The notes below the pieces were generated by a model. That model saw only the letters and a list, made by a program, of their open reading frames with translations. It ran no database searches and was not told the DNA's origin. A stretch of 64,000 bases of DNA, taken from Falsiroseomonas algicola. GTDB taxonomy: Bacteria > Pseudomonadota > Alphaproteobacteria > Acetobacterales > Acetobacteraceae. Both the position numbers and the translations under genes were made by a program. The stretch is taken from the NCBI RefSeq assembly GCF_011040385.1, contig NZ_JAAIKB010000006.1:62001-126000 (forward strand). The letters are read 5' to 3'. Of the stretch, positions 17,799-26,739 are shown in pieces. The stretch's first letter is position 1, and every line of letters starts with the position of its first letter.

Positions 17799-18733
17799 GA
17801 CGTCTGTCTCCAGTCGAGGATCATCTTGAGGCAGGCGGGATCGCCGAAGGCCGTTCGATAGGCATCCGGCGCGGCGGCGGCGTCGCGTGTGTGGGTGATC
17901 AGGCCTTCGAGGCTGAGCTTGCCGTCGCCGATCAGGTCACGCACGGCGATGAGGTCGGGCTCCCGCCATTCCGCCGCGATGCGGAAGCGGGCTTCGCGCA
18001 TGAAGGCGGGCGGGAAGGAGAAGCTGATGGGCGCGCTGTAGAAGCCGGCCAGCACGATCTCCCCCTGCGGCGCCAGGCGCTGCACCAGGCGATCGATCAG
18101 GCCTGCATCGCCGGAGACGTCGCAGATGCAGCGATAGTCGCGGCGCTGGTCATCCTCCGGCTGCATCACCCGATAGCCCTGGGCACCATCGGCGCGCGCG
18201 TCGTTGGTCTCCCACACCGTGGGATTGCCGCCGGCGGCGACGACGAGGCGCGCGACGAGGCGACCCAGCACGCCATGGCCGACGATGAGGTCCGGCAGTT
18301 CCGCATGCTCGGCCGCGATGGCGTGGCGCGCGGTGGCGGCAAGCGCCATCAGCACGCCGTCGGCGCCGAGTCGCTCATCGATCGGCAGCGCGCGCGTGGC
18401 CGGGACGACGAGGCGGGCGGCGGCACCACCGAAGAGCCCGCGCACCTCGCCGAAGCATTTGGCACCGGCGACGAAGACGCGTTCGCCGACACGGCGATCA
18501 GCGCGGATGCCAACGGCGCTGACGCGACCGACGGTCTCGTAGCCTGGAACCAGGGGGTATCCCATGCCCGGGAAGGGCGGCATGCGGCCGGACCAGAGCA
18601 GGCGCTCCGTCCCGGTGCTGATACCGCTCCACTCCACGTCGACCACCACATCCTCGTCGCCCGGCTCCGACAGCTGGAGCCGGCTGAGGCTGAGGCGCTC
18701 TGGCGCTTCTAGGATGACTGCGACGGTGTCCAC
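17795..18733 (-). CDS. bchC: 3-hydroxyethyl bacteriochlorophyllide a dehydrogenase BchC
   Basis: A 312-residue medium-chain (zinc-type) alcohol dehydrogenase that oxidises the 3-hydroxyethyl group to acetyl in BChl a synthesis. I start it at the GTG at 18733 (MDTVAVILEAPERLSLSRLQL), which fits the family N-terminus; the longer frame runs into the operators upstream. Conserved parts include EWSGISTGTERLLWSG, GYETVGRV and the NAD-binding VGHGVLGRLVARL. Two PpsR palindromes lie 28-71 bases before the start, exactly the arrangement known for R. capsulatus bchC. Confidence 0.93.
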   Translation of the reverse strand: MDTVAVILEAPERLSLSRLQLSEPGDEDVVVDVEWSGISTGTERLLWSGRMPPFPGMGYPLVPGYETVGRVSAVGIRADRRVGERVFVAGAKCFGEVRGLFGGAAARLVVPATRALPIDERLGADGVLMALAATARHAIAAEHAELPDLIVGHGVLGRLVARLVVAAGGNPTVWETNDARADGAQGYRVMQPEDDQRRDYRCICDVSGDAGLIDRLVQRLAPQGEIVLAGFYSAPISFSFPPAFMREARFRIAAEWREPDLIAVRDLIGDGKLSLEGLITHTRDAAAAPDAYRTAFGDPACLKMILDWRQTS

Positions 18734-18760
18734 TTGGACCAACCGCTCCCTCTGGTTGTT

Positions 18761-18778
18761 TGTCAGGGTAAATTGACG
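18761..18778. promoter_or_regulatory. PpsR/CrtJ operator 1 upstream of bchC
   Basis: TGTCAGGGTAAATTGACG matches TGTCA-N8-TGACA at 9 of 10 bases. Together with the perfect site 8 bases further upstream it forms the paired palindrome arrangement to which CrtJ/PpsR binds cooperatively at bchC in Rhodobacter. Confidence 0.8.
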
Positions 18779-18786
18779 ACAGACAA

Positions 18787-18804
18787 TGTCAAGAAGAACT
18801 GACA
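18787..18804. promoter_or_regulatory. PpsR/CrtJ operator 2 upstream of bchC (perfect palindrome)
   Basis: TGTCAAGAAGAACTGACA is a 10 of 10 match to TGTCA-N8-TGACA, separated from operator 1 by 8 bases. It lies between the crtF stop and the bchC start. Confidence 0.9.
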
Positions 18805-18836
18805 CTCAACCGTCAGGCAAAAGAGACGCGCGGCGC

Positions 18837-19979
18837 TCAGGCCACATCCGCCACCAGCACGCGCGTCAGCAGCGGCGTGCCGGTGGGGATGAGGCGGGAG
18901 GTGGCGAAGCCGGAAGCGGCCAGCATGGCCTGCAATTCGGCCGGGCGGCGCGGGCGGCCGCGGCCCATGGCGAGCAGGTAGAAGCCGAAATAGGCATCGC
19001 CCATCGCCTCCGCCCCCGCCGTGCCGGCCATGGGTTCGGCGATGAGCAGGCGCCCGCCTGGCGGCAGGGCTTCGCGCACGCGCTTCAGCAGGCCCATCAC
19101 CACGTCGTCGTCATGGTCGTGCAGCACGCGGACCAGGCTGATGAGGTCGGCGCCGCGGGGCAGCGGATCCGTCGTGAAATCGCCGCCGAAGGTCTGTGCA
19201 CGCGAGGCAAGGCCCTTTTCGGCGAAGCGCGCGGCACCGCGCGCGGCGACGGGCGGCAGGTCGAACAGCATCAGGCGGAGCGCCGGCGCGGCGGCGGCGA
19301 CATGCGACAGGAAGGCGCCCTCCCCGCCGCCGACATCGAGCAGCACCTGGTGGCGGCGGAAATCGAAGGCCGCGATCACCTCCTCCGCCACCATGGGCTG
19401 GGAAGCCGCCATCAGCGCGGAGTAGTCGGCGACTCGATCGGGCGCCAGCTGGTCCGGGCTGTCGGCGCCGGAATAGGCCCAGTAGGCCGACAGCGCATTG
19501 CCCCCGCGTTCGCGCCGCAGCATCCCCACGGGATCGGCCAGGTCGGCATAGAGCAGCGCATGGTGTTCGACCATCGCGCTGATGCCGGGATTGCCGATCA
19601 TGGCGGCGCCCAGCGGCCCGAGCGTCCAGAGCCCATCGTCGCGGCGATGCGTCAGCTGCAGCGCGGCAGCGGCGTTGAGCAGGCGGGATGCCCCCTCCGG
19701 CGGCAGGGAGAGGCGATGCGCCAGCGCGGCTTCCGTCATCGGGCCGGATTCGTGCAGCAGGTCGAAGACCTTCAGCCGCACGCAGGCGAAGAGGACCTGC
19801 GAATAGACGAAGCCGGCGCAGAGATCGAAAAGCTGCCCGGCCCGCTTGCGCGCCATGGGGCGCGTCAGCGGGAAGCGGGCGGCCCAGGCACGGAAGCGCG
19901 GATTGGCGGTGACGCCTTCGCGCCATTCACGGAAGCGGTCGCGCCAGCCCGGCGCGGGGGCGGCCATGGCCTGGGACAT
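18837..19979 (-). CDS. crtF: Hydroxyneurosporene O-methyltransferase CrtF
   Basis: A 380-residue SAM-dependent methyltransferase that methylates the tertiary hydroxyl of acyclic carotenoids. The start is the ATG at 19979 (MSQAMAAPAPGW), 8 bases after crtE; the longer frame overlaps crtE and is rejected. The N-terminal part is a winged-helix dimerisation domain (KVFDLLHESGPMTEAALAHRL); the SAM site is LLDVGGGEGAFLSHVA, and RVLHDHDDD matches the catalytic region. It needs a 1-hydroxylated substrate, yet no crtC is seen in the window. Confidence 0.92.
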   Translation of the reverse strand: MSQAMAAPAPGWRDRFREWREGVTANPRFRAWAARFPLTRPMARKRAGQLFDLCAGFVYSQVLFACVRLKVFDLLHESGPMTEAALAHRLSLPPEGASRLLNAAAALQLTHRRDDGLWTLGPLGAAMIGNPGISAMVEHHALLYADLADPVGMLRRERGGNALSAYWAYSGADSPDQLAPDRVADYSALMAASQPMVAEEVIAAFDFRRHQVLLDVGGGEGAFLSHVAAAAPALRLMLFDLPPVAARGAARFAEKGLASRAQTFGGDFTTDPLPRGADLISLVRVLHDHDDDVVMGLLKRVREALPPGGRLLIAEPMAGTAGAEAMGDAYFGFYLLAMGRGRPRRPAELQAMLAASGFATSRLIPTGTPLLTRVLVADVA

Positions 19980-19987
19980 GGGGTGCG

Positions 19988-20851
19988 TCAGGCCGCCAGC
20001 TTCTGCGGCACCAGGCGCCCGGCCTCCTGCAGGATCAGCCCGCGCAGCATGGCCTGGCCGCGGCATTCGGGGATGCTCTCCACCGCATCCTGGGACAGGC
20101 GCCGCAGGCGGGCGACGGCGCCCATCAGGCCGAATTCGGCGACGGCGCTCGGCCGGCCCAGCGCCTTGTCCACGCCGACGGGCTTGCCCAGCGTCGCCTC
20201 ATCCTCGACCGCGTCGCGGAGGTCGTCGGCGACCTGGTAGGCCTCCCCCAGCCGGTCGCCCAGCAGGCGCCAGGCCTCGGGCTCCGCATGGGCGCAGGCG
20301 GCGGCGCCGGCGATGGTGGCGGCGGCGAAGAGGCTGCCGGTCTTCTGCCGCTGGTATTCGGAGAGGTCGGCGCGCGGCTCGCATTCCCAGGCCTGGCCGG
20401 CCACGATGCCGAAGGGCACGCCGACGCCATCGCCCACCGTGATCATCAGCGGGCCGAGCCGTTCCGGCGCGCAGGGGGCGGCGCGGGCGAGGGTCTGGAA
20501 AGCCAGCACGATCAGCGCATCGCCGGCCAGCACGGCGAGCGGCACGCCGAAGGCGCGGTGCACGCTGGGCTTGCCGCGCCGCGTCGCGGCATCGTCGAAG
20601 CAGGGCATGTCGTCATGCACCAGGCTGGCGCAATGCAGCAGCTCGATCGCCGCCGCGGCGGCGGAGGAGAGCGCCGGCTTGTCGTCCCCGCAGGCGGCGG
20701 CGACGGCCAGCGTGAGGCGCGGGCGGATGCGCCCGCCCTTGGGGAAGACGGCATGGCGCAGCGCGGCGGCCAGGCGCGGCGGCGCGCCGGTGGCCTCCGC
20801 GTAGAGCACCGCATCGGCCAGGCTCGATTCGATGCGCGTCATGGCGTCCAT
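19988..20851 (-). CDS. crtE: Geranylgeranyl diphosphate synthase CrtE
   Basis: A 287-residue trans-prenyltransferase supplying GGPP for both phytoene and the BChl tail. The first Asp-rich motif is DDMPCFDD (80-87) and the second is QVADDLRD. I start at the ATG at 20851 (MDAMTRIESS), because GGAGG lies 8 bases upstream; an ATG at 20866 overlaps that RBS. It is the first gene of the crtE-crtF-bchCXYZ-puf superoperon, with a perfect PpsR site about 90 bases upstream. Confidence 0.95.
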   Translation of the reverse strand: MDAMTRIESSLADAVLYAEATGAPPRLAAALRHAVFPKGGRIRPRLTLAVAAACGDDKPALSSAAAAAIELLHCASLVHDDMPCFDDAATRRGKPSVHRAFGVPLAVLAGDALIVLAFQTLARAAPCAPERLGPLMITVGDGVGVPFGIVAGQAWECEPRADLSEYQRQKTGSLFAAATIAGAAACAHAEPEAWRLLGDRLGEAYQVADDLRDAVEDEATLGKPVGVDKALGRPSAVAEFGLMGAVARLRRLSQDAVESIPECRGQAMLRGLILQEAGRLVPQKLAA

Positions 20852-20929
20852 GCGGCTATCCTCCATGCGGTGGCCGCCCCGGTCCGGGGTGGCGATGGGG
20901 TCGCGAACAGGCGAGCCGTCATCTTTGCT

Positions 20930-20960
20930 TGTCAGTTCATACTGTCAGTCTATCTTGACA
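20930..20960. promoter_or_regulatory. PpsR/CrtJ operator region between crtE and ndh
   Basis: TGTCAGTCTATCTTGACA at 20943-20960 is a perfect TGTCA-N8-TGACA palindrome. A further TGTCA at 20930-20934 is again 8 bases from the next half-site, giving three evenly spaced half-sites. The site lies in the 157-base gap between divergent crtE and the NADH dehydrogenase gene and could control both. Confidence 0.88.
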
Positions 20961-21008
20961 CTGAAGTCAACGGCTTTCGCCGCTGGCGCGCCACCGAGGA
21001 GCCTTCCC

Positions 21009-22343
21009 ATGGAAGCAGGTGCCAGTGCCGATGGGGCGGGGCCCCATCGCATCGTGGTGGTGGGCGGCGGCGCGGCGGGGCTGGAACTCGCGACGCGGCT
21101 CGGCGACCGGTACCGGGACGGGCGACGCGCCACGGTGACGCTGGTGGAGAAGGCGCGCACCCATCTGTGGAAGCCGCTGCTGCATGCGGTGGCCGCCGGC
21201 AGCATGGACCGCGCGCAGCATGAGCTGAACTACCTGGCCCAGGCGCATTGGCACCACTTCACCTACCGCTTCGGGGAGATGGTGGGGCTGGATCGGGCGG
21301 CGAAGGAGATCGAGCTCGGCGCCATGCTGGATGAGGAGGGGCGGGAGATCACGCCGGCGTCCCGCCTGGGCTACGACACGCTGATCATGGCGGTCGGCAG
21401 CGTGACCAATGATTTCGGCACGCCCGGCGCCGCGCGCCATGCCATCCCGCTGGAGACGCCGGAACAGGCCAGCCGCTTCAACCGGCGCCTGGTGAATGCC
21501 TGCCTGCGCGCCAATGCGCAGGAGGAGCCGGTGCGGCCGGGCCAGCTGCACATCGCCATCATCGGCGCCGGCGCGACGGGCACGGAGCTGGCGGCGGAGC
21601 TGCATCGCACGGTGCGCGCCGTCGTCGCCTATGGGCTCGATCGCATCAAGCCGGAGCAGGACATCCGCATCGTGCTGGTGGAGGCCGCGCCGCGCATCCT
21701 GCCCGCGCTGCCGGAGCGGATCTCGGAGGCGACGACCAGGCTGCTGGAGCAGATGGGCGTGGAGGTGAAGACCGGCACGCGGGTCGCGGAGGTGCGGGCC
21801 GATGGCGTCGTCTTCGCCGATGGGTCGCTGCTGCCGGCGGAGCTGACGGTCTGGTCCGCCGGCGTGAAGGGCCCGGATTTCCTGAAGGAGATCGGCGGGC
21901 TGGAGACCAACCGGATCAACCAGATCGTGGTGACGCCGACGCTGCAATCGACGCGCGATCCATCGGTCTTCGCCATGGGCGATTGCGCGGCCTGCCCGCG
22001 GGGAGAGGGAGCCTGGGTGCCGCCGCGCGCGCAGGCGGCGCACCAGCAGGCCGCGCATCTCTTCACCCAGATCGAGACCATCATCGCGGGCGGCACGCCG
22101 GCGCCCTTCGTCTATCGCGACTTCGGCTCCCTGGTCTCGCTGGGCCAGTACAGCACCGTCGGCAGCCTGATGGGCTTCCTCGTCGGCAAGTCCATGTTCA
22201 TCGAGGGCTATTTCGCGCGGCTGATGTACCGGTCGCTCTACAAGATGCACCAGACCGCGCTGCATGGCAGCGCGCCGACGCTGTGGCGCACGCTGGCGGG
22301 GCTGGTGAGCCAGCGGGCGGAGCCGGGTGTGAAGCTGCATTGA
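21009..22343 (+). CDS. ndh: Type II NADH dehydrogenase (NDH-2)
   Basis: A 444-residue single-subunit, non-proton-pumping NADH:quinone oxidoreductase. FAD motif IVVVGGGAAGLELATRL is at about 15-31, and the NAD motif IAIIGAGATGTELAAEL at about 176-192. VFAMGDCAACP and the C-terminal amphipathic FIEGYFARLMYRSLYKMHQ, which attaches it to the membrane face, are typical. The start ATG at 21009 follows GAGGAG at 20996-21001. It is divergent from crtE and shares its PpsR operator region, which suggests it serves to balance the quinone pool in relation to photosynthesis. Confidence 0.92.
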   Translation: MEAGASADGAGPHRIVVVGGGAAGLELATRLGDRYRDGRRATVTLVEKARTHLWKPLLHAVAAGSMDRAQHELNYLAQAHWHHFTYRFGEMVGLDRAAKEIELGAMLDEEGREITPASRLGYDTLIMAVGSVTNDFGTPGAARHAIPLETPEQASRFNRRLVNACLRANAQEEPVRPGQLHIAIIGAGATGTELAAELHRTVRAVVAYGLDRIKPEQDIRIVLVEAAPRILPALPERISEATTRLLEQMGVEVKTGTRVAEVRADGVVFADGSLLPAELTVWSAGVKGPDFLKEIGGLETNRINQIVVTPTLQSTRDPSVFAMGDCAACPRGEGAWVPPRAQAAHQQAAHLFTQIETIIAGGTPAPFVYRDFGSLVSLGQYSTVGSLMGFLVGKSMFIEGYFARLMYRSLYKMHQTALHGSAPTLWRTLAGLVSQRAEPGVKLH

Positions 22344-22354
22344 CGATTCTCACG

Positions 22355-22375
22355 GCGGCTTGAACGGGAAGCCGC
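22355..22375 (+). terminator. Hairpin after ndh
   Basis: GCGGCTT at 22355-22361 pairs with AAGCCGC at 22369-22375 around a 7-base loop, 11 bases after the ndh stop, followed by GCGTTTCG. It is a modest terminator candidate with a weak T-run. Confidence 0.45.
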
Positions 22376-22466
22376 GCGTTTCGCGCCAATGTCTCGCCTG
22401 CGGGGTCCCTTGCTGGTCACCGCCGGCAGCGGGCCGTCCGCGCAACCCTCCCCGGAGGATCACGCG

Positions 22467-23258
22467 ATGGCTGAGGCTTGGACCACGGCGACGGCCCCGA
22501 TGGTGGCCGATCGCCCTGAGGTGCGACGGATCGGGATGGACGCGCTCGGCACGGCGCTCAGGCGGGGCTGGTCGGATTTCGTGGCGGCTCCCACGCAGCT
22601 GGTATTCCTCTGCGTGCTGTATCCGCTGGTCGGGCTGCTGGCGGGGACGCTGGCGGCGGGCGGCGATGCGATGCACCTGCTCTACCCCATGGCGGCGGGC
22701 TTCGCGCTGGTGGGGCCGGTGGCGGCGCTCGGACTGTATGAGATCAGCCGGCGGCGGGAGCGCGGCTTCAAGGCAGGCTGGCGCAACGCCTTCGACGTGC
22801 TGCGATCCCCCGCGATCGGCAGCATCACGGCGCTGGCGCTGCTGCTGGCGGCGATCTTCCTGGCGTGGCTCTGGGTGGCGCATCTGATCTTCGCCAGCAC
22901 GGTCGGCACGCTGCCGGCGGATGCAAGCGAGGCGATGCGGGTGGTGTTCAGCACGCCCGACGGCCATCGGCTGCTGCTCTGGGGCAACCTGGCGGGAGCC
23001 GGCTTCGCGCTGGCCGTGCTGGTGCTGACGGTGGTGTCCTTCCCCATGCTGCTGGACCGCGATGGCGGCGTGGCGCAGGCGGTCGGGACCTCGGTCAGGG
23101 CCTTCGCGGCAAACCCGGTGCCGATGCTGGGCTGGGGCCTGGTGGTGGCCGTCGTGCTGCTGCTGGGGTCGCTGCCGCTGTTCATCGGCCTCGCGGTCGC
23201 GCTGCCGGTGCTGGGGCATGCGACCTGGCATCTCTACCGGATGGTGGTCGCGAAGTAG
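22467..23258 (+). CDS. DUF2189-type integral membrane protein
   Basis: A 263-residue protein starting at the ATG at 22467, 8 bases after a GGAGG. An N-terminal soluble part VRRIGMDALGTALRRGWSDF leads to six hydrophobic segments with FAAPTQ-type and YEISRRRERG loops. This pattern is characteristic of DUF2189 proteins, whose function is unknown. It lies downstream of ndh in the same direction and is convergent with bchJ, 6 bases away. I see nothing that ties it to pigment synthesis other than location. Confidence 0.75.
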   Translation: MAEAWTTATAPMVADRPEVRRIGMDALGTALRRGWSDFVAAPTQLVFLCVLYPLVGLLAGTLAAGGDAMHLLYPMAAGFALVGPVAALGLYEISRRRERGFKAGWRNAFDVLRSPAIGSITALALLLAAIFLAWLWVAHLIFASTVGTLPADASEAMRVVFSTPDGHRLLLWGNLAGAGFALAVLVLTVVSFPMLLDRDGGVAQAVGTSVRAFAANPVPMLGWGLVVAVVLLLGSLPLFIGLAVALPVLGHATWHLYRMVVAK

Positions 23259-23259
23259 C

Positions 23260-23276
23260 GTCCGCTACCAGCGGAC
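23260..23276. terminator. Hairpin between the convergent DUF2189 and bchJ genes
   Basis: GTCCGCT at 23260-23266 pairs perfectly with AGCGGAC at 23270-23276 around a 3-base loop. It spans the 3' ends of the two convergent genes; no T-run follows, so this is only a possible bidirectional terminator. Confidence 0.35.
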
Positions 23277-23867
23277 CTCGAAGAGGCAGGAGGTGGCGCC
23301 CATGGCGGTGCATTGGGTCTCCACCACCTGCGCCTCCGCATTGACCAGCGCGCGGAACAGCGTGCCGAAGGTCGCGGTGTAGAAGTCGCAGACCGGCTGT
23401 TCCGCGGGGCCCGCCAGTGCGATGGGCCCGCCAGCCACTTCCAGCACCAGCGGATTGCCGGGCCGCGCGCTGAAGCGGCCGCTGCCCGCGAAAGTCCAGG
23501 CGTGGCGGGCGATGGCCTTGACGAGGAGCCTCGCCGCCACCGGTGCCGGCAGGGCGCGCAGCAGCCATTGCACGGGCTTCGGGATGCGATGGGCCAGCAG
23601 GTACTGGCCCGTCAGCATCCCCGCGCGCCGCGCGAGCTGCGTGGCATGGGCGGTGCCGAGCGCGTCGCGCGCCGCGCGATGCAACAGCGTGACCTCGCGC
23701 TCCGGCACCATCGCCGCCGGCGGGTGGTCGAGCCGCTGTTCCAGCCCCGCCGCGGCAAAGATCGCGCGGGCGCGCGCCTCACCGATCGAGTTGCGCATGG
23801 CCTCCGCCATGCGGGTGATGGCGTTGGGGCCGATGCGGCCGCCCGCCATCGCCGCGCCGCCATCCAT
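23265..23867 (-). CDS. bchJ: Bacteriochlorophyll synthesis protein BchJ (4-vinyl reductase domain)
   Basis: A 200-residue V4R-domain protein. The C-terminal block DFYTATFGTLFRALVNAEAQ and ETQCTAMGATSCLFEV matches the V4R fold with its paired cysteines. BchJ was proposed as the 8-vinyl reductase, but later work points to a substrate-carrier or accessory role. It starts 4 bases after the bchE stop and so belongs to the bchE-bchJ unit, as in Rhodobacter. Confidence 0.88.
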   Translation of the reverse strand: MDGGAAMAGGRIGPNAITRMAEAMRNSIGEARARAIFAAAGLEQRLDHPPAAMVPEREVTLLHRAARDALGTAHATQLARRAGMLTGQYLLAHRIPKPVQWLLRALPAPVAARLLVKAIARHAWTFAGSGRFSARPGNPLVLEVAGGPIALAGPAEQPVCDFYTATFGTLFRALVNAEAQVVETQCTAMGATSCLFEVRW

Positions 23868-23871
23868 GGCG

Positions 23872-25560
23872 CTACTCGCGCACCGGGGATTGCACGGATT
23901 CCGGCAGCTGCTGCGTGCCGCCGCCGCAGGCCTTCATCCGCGGTGCTTCATCCTCCTCATACTGTTCCTTGCCGCCACCGCAGGCCATCGCGGCAGCATT
24001 GGCCGCGGGCAGCTTCACCTTCGGCCGGTGCATGGTCTTCCACATCGCGTTGTGCGGGATGGCGACGGGGTTGCGGGCGGCCAGCGTGCGGCTTTCGTCG
24101 AAGCGGAAGTCGACGTTCTTCTTCGACTGCGGGCCCCAGTAACCGACCTTGCCGAGGTCGTAGAAGGTCCGCTGGAAGCCCGATTTGAGAAAGGCCTTCA
24201 GGCAGCCGACGAGGTAGCTGCGCCGGCGCTTGTCCCTCTCCCAGGGGTAGCCCAGGAAGGCCTTGCGCATGTAGAAGCGGCGGTAGTTCGCCATGGTGCG
24301 ATCGAGCAGCGTGGCGCGGTCCATCGCATCCGGTTTCATGATCGGCGTGACGAAGTTGTATTTGGAGAAGTCGAAGACCTCCACCTTGTCGCCGAGTTCC
24401 TGGAACAGGTCGCTGAAGGGCCAGGGCGTGTACATGGCCCAGTTCGCCATGTCCGGGTTCCAGTCCAGCGCCATGCGGTAGGTTTCCTCGAGCGTCTCCA
24501 CCGTCTCGTTCTCGAGCCCCACGATGAACTGGGCCTCGGTCACGATGCCGGCGTCGCGCAGCAGCTGGATGGCGCGCTTGTTCTGCGCGACCGTGGTTTC
24601 CTTGTTGAAGCGGTCGAGCTTGAGCTGCGCCGCCGCTTCCGTGCCGAGGGAGACATGGACGAGGCCGGCCTTGCGGTAGAAGGGCAGCAGCGCCTCGTCG
24701 CGCAGGATGTCGGTGACACGGGTGTTGATGCCCCATTGCACCTTGTCGGGCAGGCCGCGGGCGATCATCTCCTCGCAGAACTGGACGAACTTCTTCTTGT
24801 GGATGGTCGGTTCCTCGTCCGCCAGGATGAAGAAGCCGACCTCATGGTCGCGGACCAGCGTCTCGATCTCGTCCACCACCTTCTTGGGATCGCGTACGCG
24901 GTAGTCGCGCCAGAACTTCCACTGGCTGCAGAAGGAACAGGTGAAGGGGCAGCCGCGCGCCATGTTGGGGATGGCGACGCGCTTGCCGGTCGGGATGTAG
25001 ATGTATTTCTTCCAGTCGAGGATGCCCCAATCCGGCTGGATGAGGTCGAGATCCGCGATGGGCTTGGCGGCGGGTGTGGCGGTGACCTTGCCATCCTCGA
25101 GATAGGCGATGCCCTTCACCGTGCCGCGCTCGGTCGCCCAGGCGCCGCGATCGATGCAGCGGACCAGGTCGAGCAGCACCTGCTCCCCCTCCCCGCGCAC
25201 GACGGCGTCGATCCAGGGCGCTTCCGTCAGCACCTGCGGATACATGAAGGTGCCATGGATGCCGCCCAGCACGGTGACGGCCTTGGGGCAGCATTCCTTG
25301 GCCAGCTTGAGCAGCGATTCGGCGGCGTAGATGGCCGGCGTGATGGCGGTGGCGCCCACCAGGTCCGGCTGCAGCAGGCGCAACGCATCGCGCACCTGGT
25401 CGTCACTCATGTGGTCCGTCATCGCGTCGATGAAGGTGACGTCGGTGTAGCCGGCGTTCTTCAGATAGCCCGCGAGATAGGCGACCCAGGCGGGCGGCCA
25501 ATTGCCCGCAATCTCGGCGCCGCCGGAGTGGTAGTTCGGATGAACCAGGACAATGCGCAT
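23872..25560 (-). CDS. bchE: Anaerobic Mg-protoporphyrin IX monomethyl ester oxidative cyclase BchE
   Basis: A 562-residue B12/radical-SAM enzyme making ring E with oxygen derived from water. The N-terminal 120 residues are a cobalamin-binding-type domain ([25 protein letters not shown]). The radical-SAM CxxxCxxC is CPFTCSFC with Cys204, 208 and 211. The C-terminal tail contains ACGGG twice, 20 residues apart. It coexists with the aerobic cyclase acsF at 32.6 kb. A TGT-N12-ACA operator lies about 70 bases upstream. Confidence 0.97.
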   Translation of the reverse strand: MRIVLVHPNYHSGGAEIAGNWPPAWVAYLAGYLKNAGYTDVTFIDAMTDHMSDDQVRDALRLLQPDLVGATAITPAIYAAESLLKLAKECCPKAVTVLGGIHGTFMYPQVLTEAPWIDAVVRGEGEQVLLDLVRCIDRGAWATERGTVKGIAYLEDGKVTATPAAKPIADLDLIQPDWGILDWKKYIYIPTGKRVAIPNMARGCPFTCSFCSQWKFWRDYRVRDPKKVVDEIETLVRDHEVGFFILADEEPTIHKKKFVQFCEEMIARGLPDKVQWGINTRVTDILRDEALLPFYRKAGLVHVSLGTEAAAQLKLDRFNKETTVAQNKRAIQLLRDAGIVTEAQFIVGLENETVETLEETYRMALDWNPDMANWAMYTPWPFSDLFQELGDKVEVFDFSKYNFVTPIMKPDAMDRATLLDRTMANYRRFYMRKAFLGYPWERDKRRRSYLVGCLKAFLKSGFQRTFYDLGKVGYWGPQSKKNVDFRFDESRTLAARNPVAIPHNAMWKTMHRPKVKLPAANAAAMACGGGKEQYEEDEAPRMKACGGGTQQLPESVQSPVRE

Positions 25561-25627
25561 CGACGCCTCCCACCGTTGGCCGGCGGGGTGATCCTGGCGC
25601 GGGCGGCGGCGATCAGGCCTTGATGTG

Positions 25628-25645
25628 TGTCAACCCAACGCGACA
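25628..25645. promoter_or_regulatory. PpsR/CrtJ operator upstream of bchE
   Basis: TGTCAACCCAACGCGACA satisfies TGT-N12-ACA and matches the extended palindrome at 9 of 10 bases. It lies in the 95-base gap between the crtB stop and the bchE start, so bchE probably has its own O2/light-regulated promoter. Confidence 0.7.
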
Positions 25646-25655
25646 GCAGCGCGCG

Positions 25656-26675
25656 TCAGCGCGCGAATTGTCCGGGGTCATGGTCCAACCGGTCGAAGAG
25701 CTCGACGGCCCAGGCGATGCGGTCGGGCAGGCGCTGCGGCGCGGCGCGATCCTGCGGCGCGGGGGTGGCGCTCACGGCATCCACGAGGAAGCGCGTGGCG
25801 GGCAGCGGCGGCGCCGCTTCCGTCGCGGGGCGCAGTGCGAGGGCGGCCATGCTGCGCGCCAGCAGCCAGGCCTTGCGGCGGCCGGAGACGGTGGCGCGGC
25901 GGCTGACGGAATCGAGGCCCTGGCGTTCGACGGCGCGGCCGATCTCCGCATAGACGTGGCGCGCCGCACCGATGCCCGCGCGGCAATCGCGCGGCAACAG
26001 CGGGATGCCCTGCTCCGACCGTGCGTAGAGCGCGTCCGCGGCATCGAGCAGCCGCTGCACCACGCGGCCGAGCGCCGGGGTGAAGACGGGGTCGGCCAGG
26101 AACTCGGCGGGGTTCACGCCTTCCTGCCGCATCCAGTCGAGCGGGAGGTAGAGGCGGCCGTTGCGCGCATCCTCCCCCACGTCGCGGGCGATGTTGGTGA
26201 GTTGCATGGCGACGCCGAGGTCGCAGGCGCGTGCCATGGCGACGGGATCACGCACGCCCATCAGCAGCGTCATCATGGCGCCGACGGTGGCGGCGACGCG
26301 CGCGGCGTAATCCTCCAGCGCCGCGAGGTCGCGGTAGTGCCGGCCCTCCGCATCCCAGGCGAAGCCTTCCAGCAAGGCTTCCGGCAGCACGCGCGGGATG
26401 CCGAAGGCGGTGACGACGCCGGCGAAGGCGCGGTCCGCGGCATGGGCCTGAGGGCGTCCGGCATAGATGTCGTCGAGCCGGCGATACAGCCCGGCCAGCG
26501 CTTCCTGCGTGGCCGCGGCCTCATCGATCTCGTCATCCGCGACACGGCAGAAGGCGTAGAGCGCGGCGGCGGGGTCGGCGATGCGCGCGGGCAGCAGCAG
26601 GGAGGCGGCGCGGAAGGATTTGGACCCGCCCGACAGCAGGCGATGGCAGACGGCAAGGTCCTCGGCGTTCGTCAT
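25656..26675 (-). CDS. crtB: Phytoene synthase CrtB
   Basis: A 339-residue head-to-head GGPP condensing enzyme. The two Asp-rich motifs are ADDEIDEA and NIARDVGED, with the usual YAFCRVADD in front. The start is the ATG at 26675 (MTNAEDLAVCH), which has GGAGG 6 bases upstream; an upstream ATG at 26693 lies before that RBS. It follows bchO by 64 bases at the end of the hemA-bchIDO run, separate from crtI. Confidence 0.95.
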   Translation of the reverse strand: MTNAEDLAVCHRLLSGGSKSFRAASLLLPARIADPAAALYAFCRVADDEIDEAAATQEALAGLYRRLDDIYAGRPQAHAADRAFAGVVTAFGIPRVLPEALLEGFAWDAEGRHYRDLAALEDYAARVAATVGAMMTLLMGVRDPVAMARACDLGVAMQLTNIARDVGEDARNGRLYLPLDWMRQEGVNPAEFLADPVFTPALGRVVQRLLDAADALYARSEQGIPLLPRDCRAGIGAARHVYAEIGRAVERQGLDSVSRRATVSGRRKAWLLARSMAALALRPATEAAPPLPATRFLVDAVSATPAPQDRAAPQRLPDRIAWAVELFDRLDHDPGQFAR

Positions 26676-26739
26676 GTCGGACCTCCCTGCCATGACAGCA
26701 GGCTAGCGCGCGGGGCAGCGGGATGCGAGCGCGAAGCGA

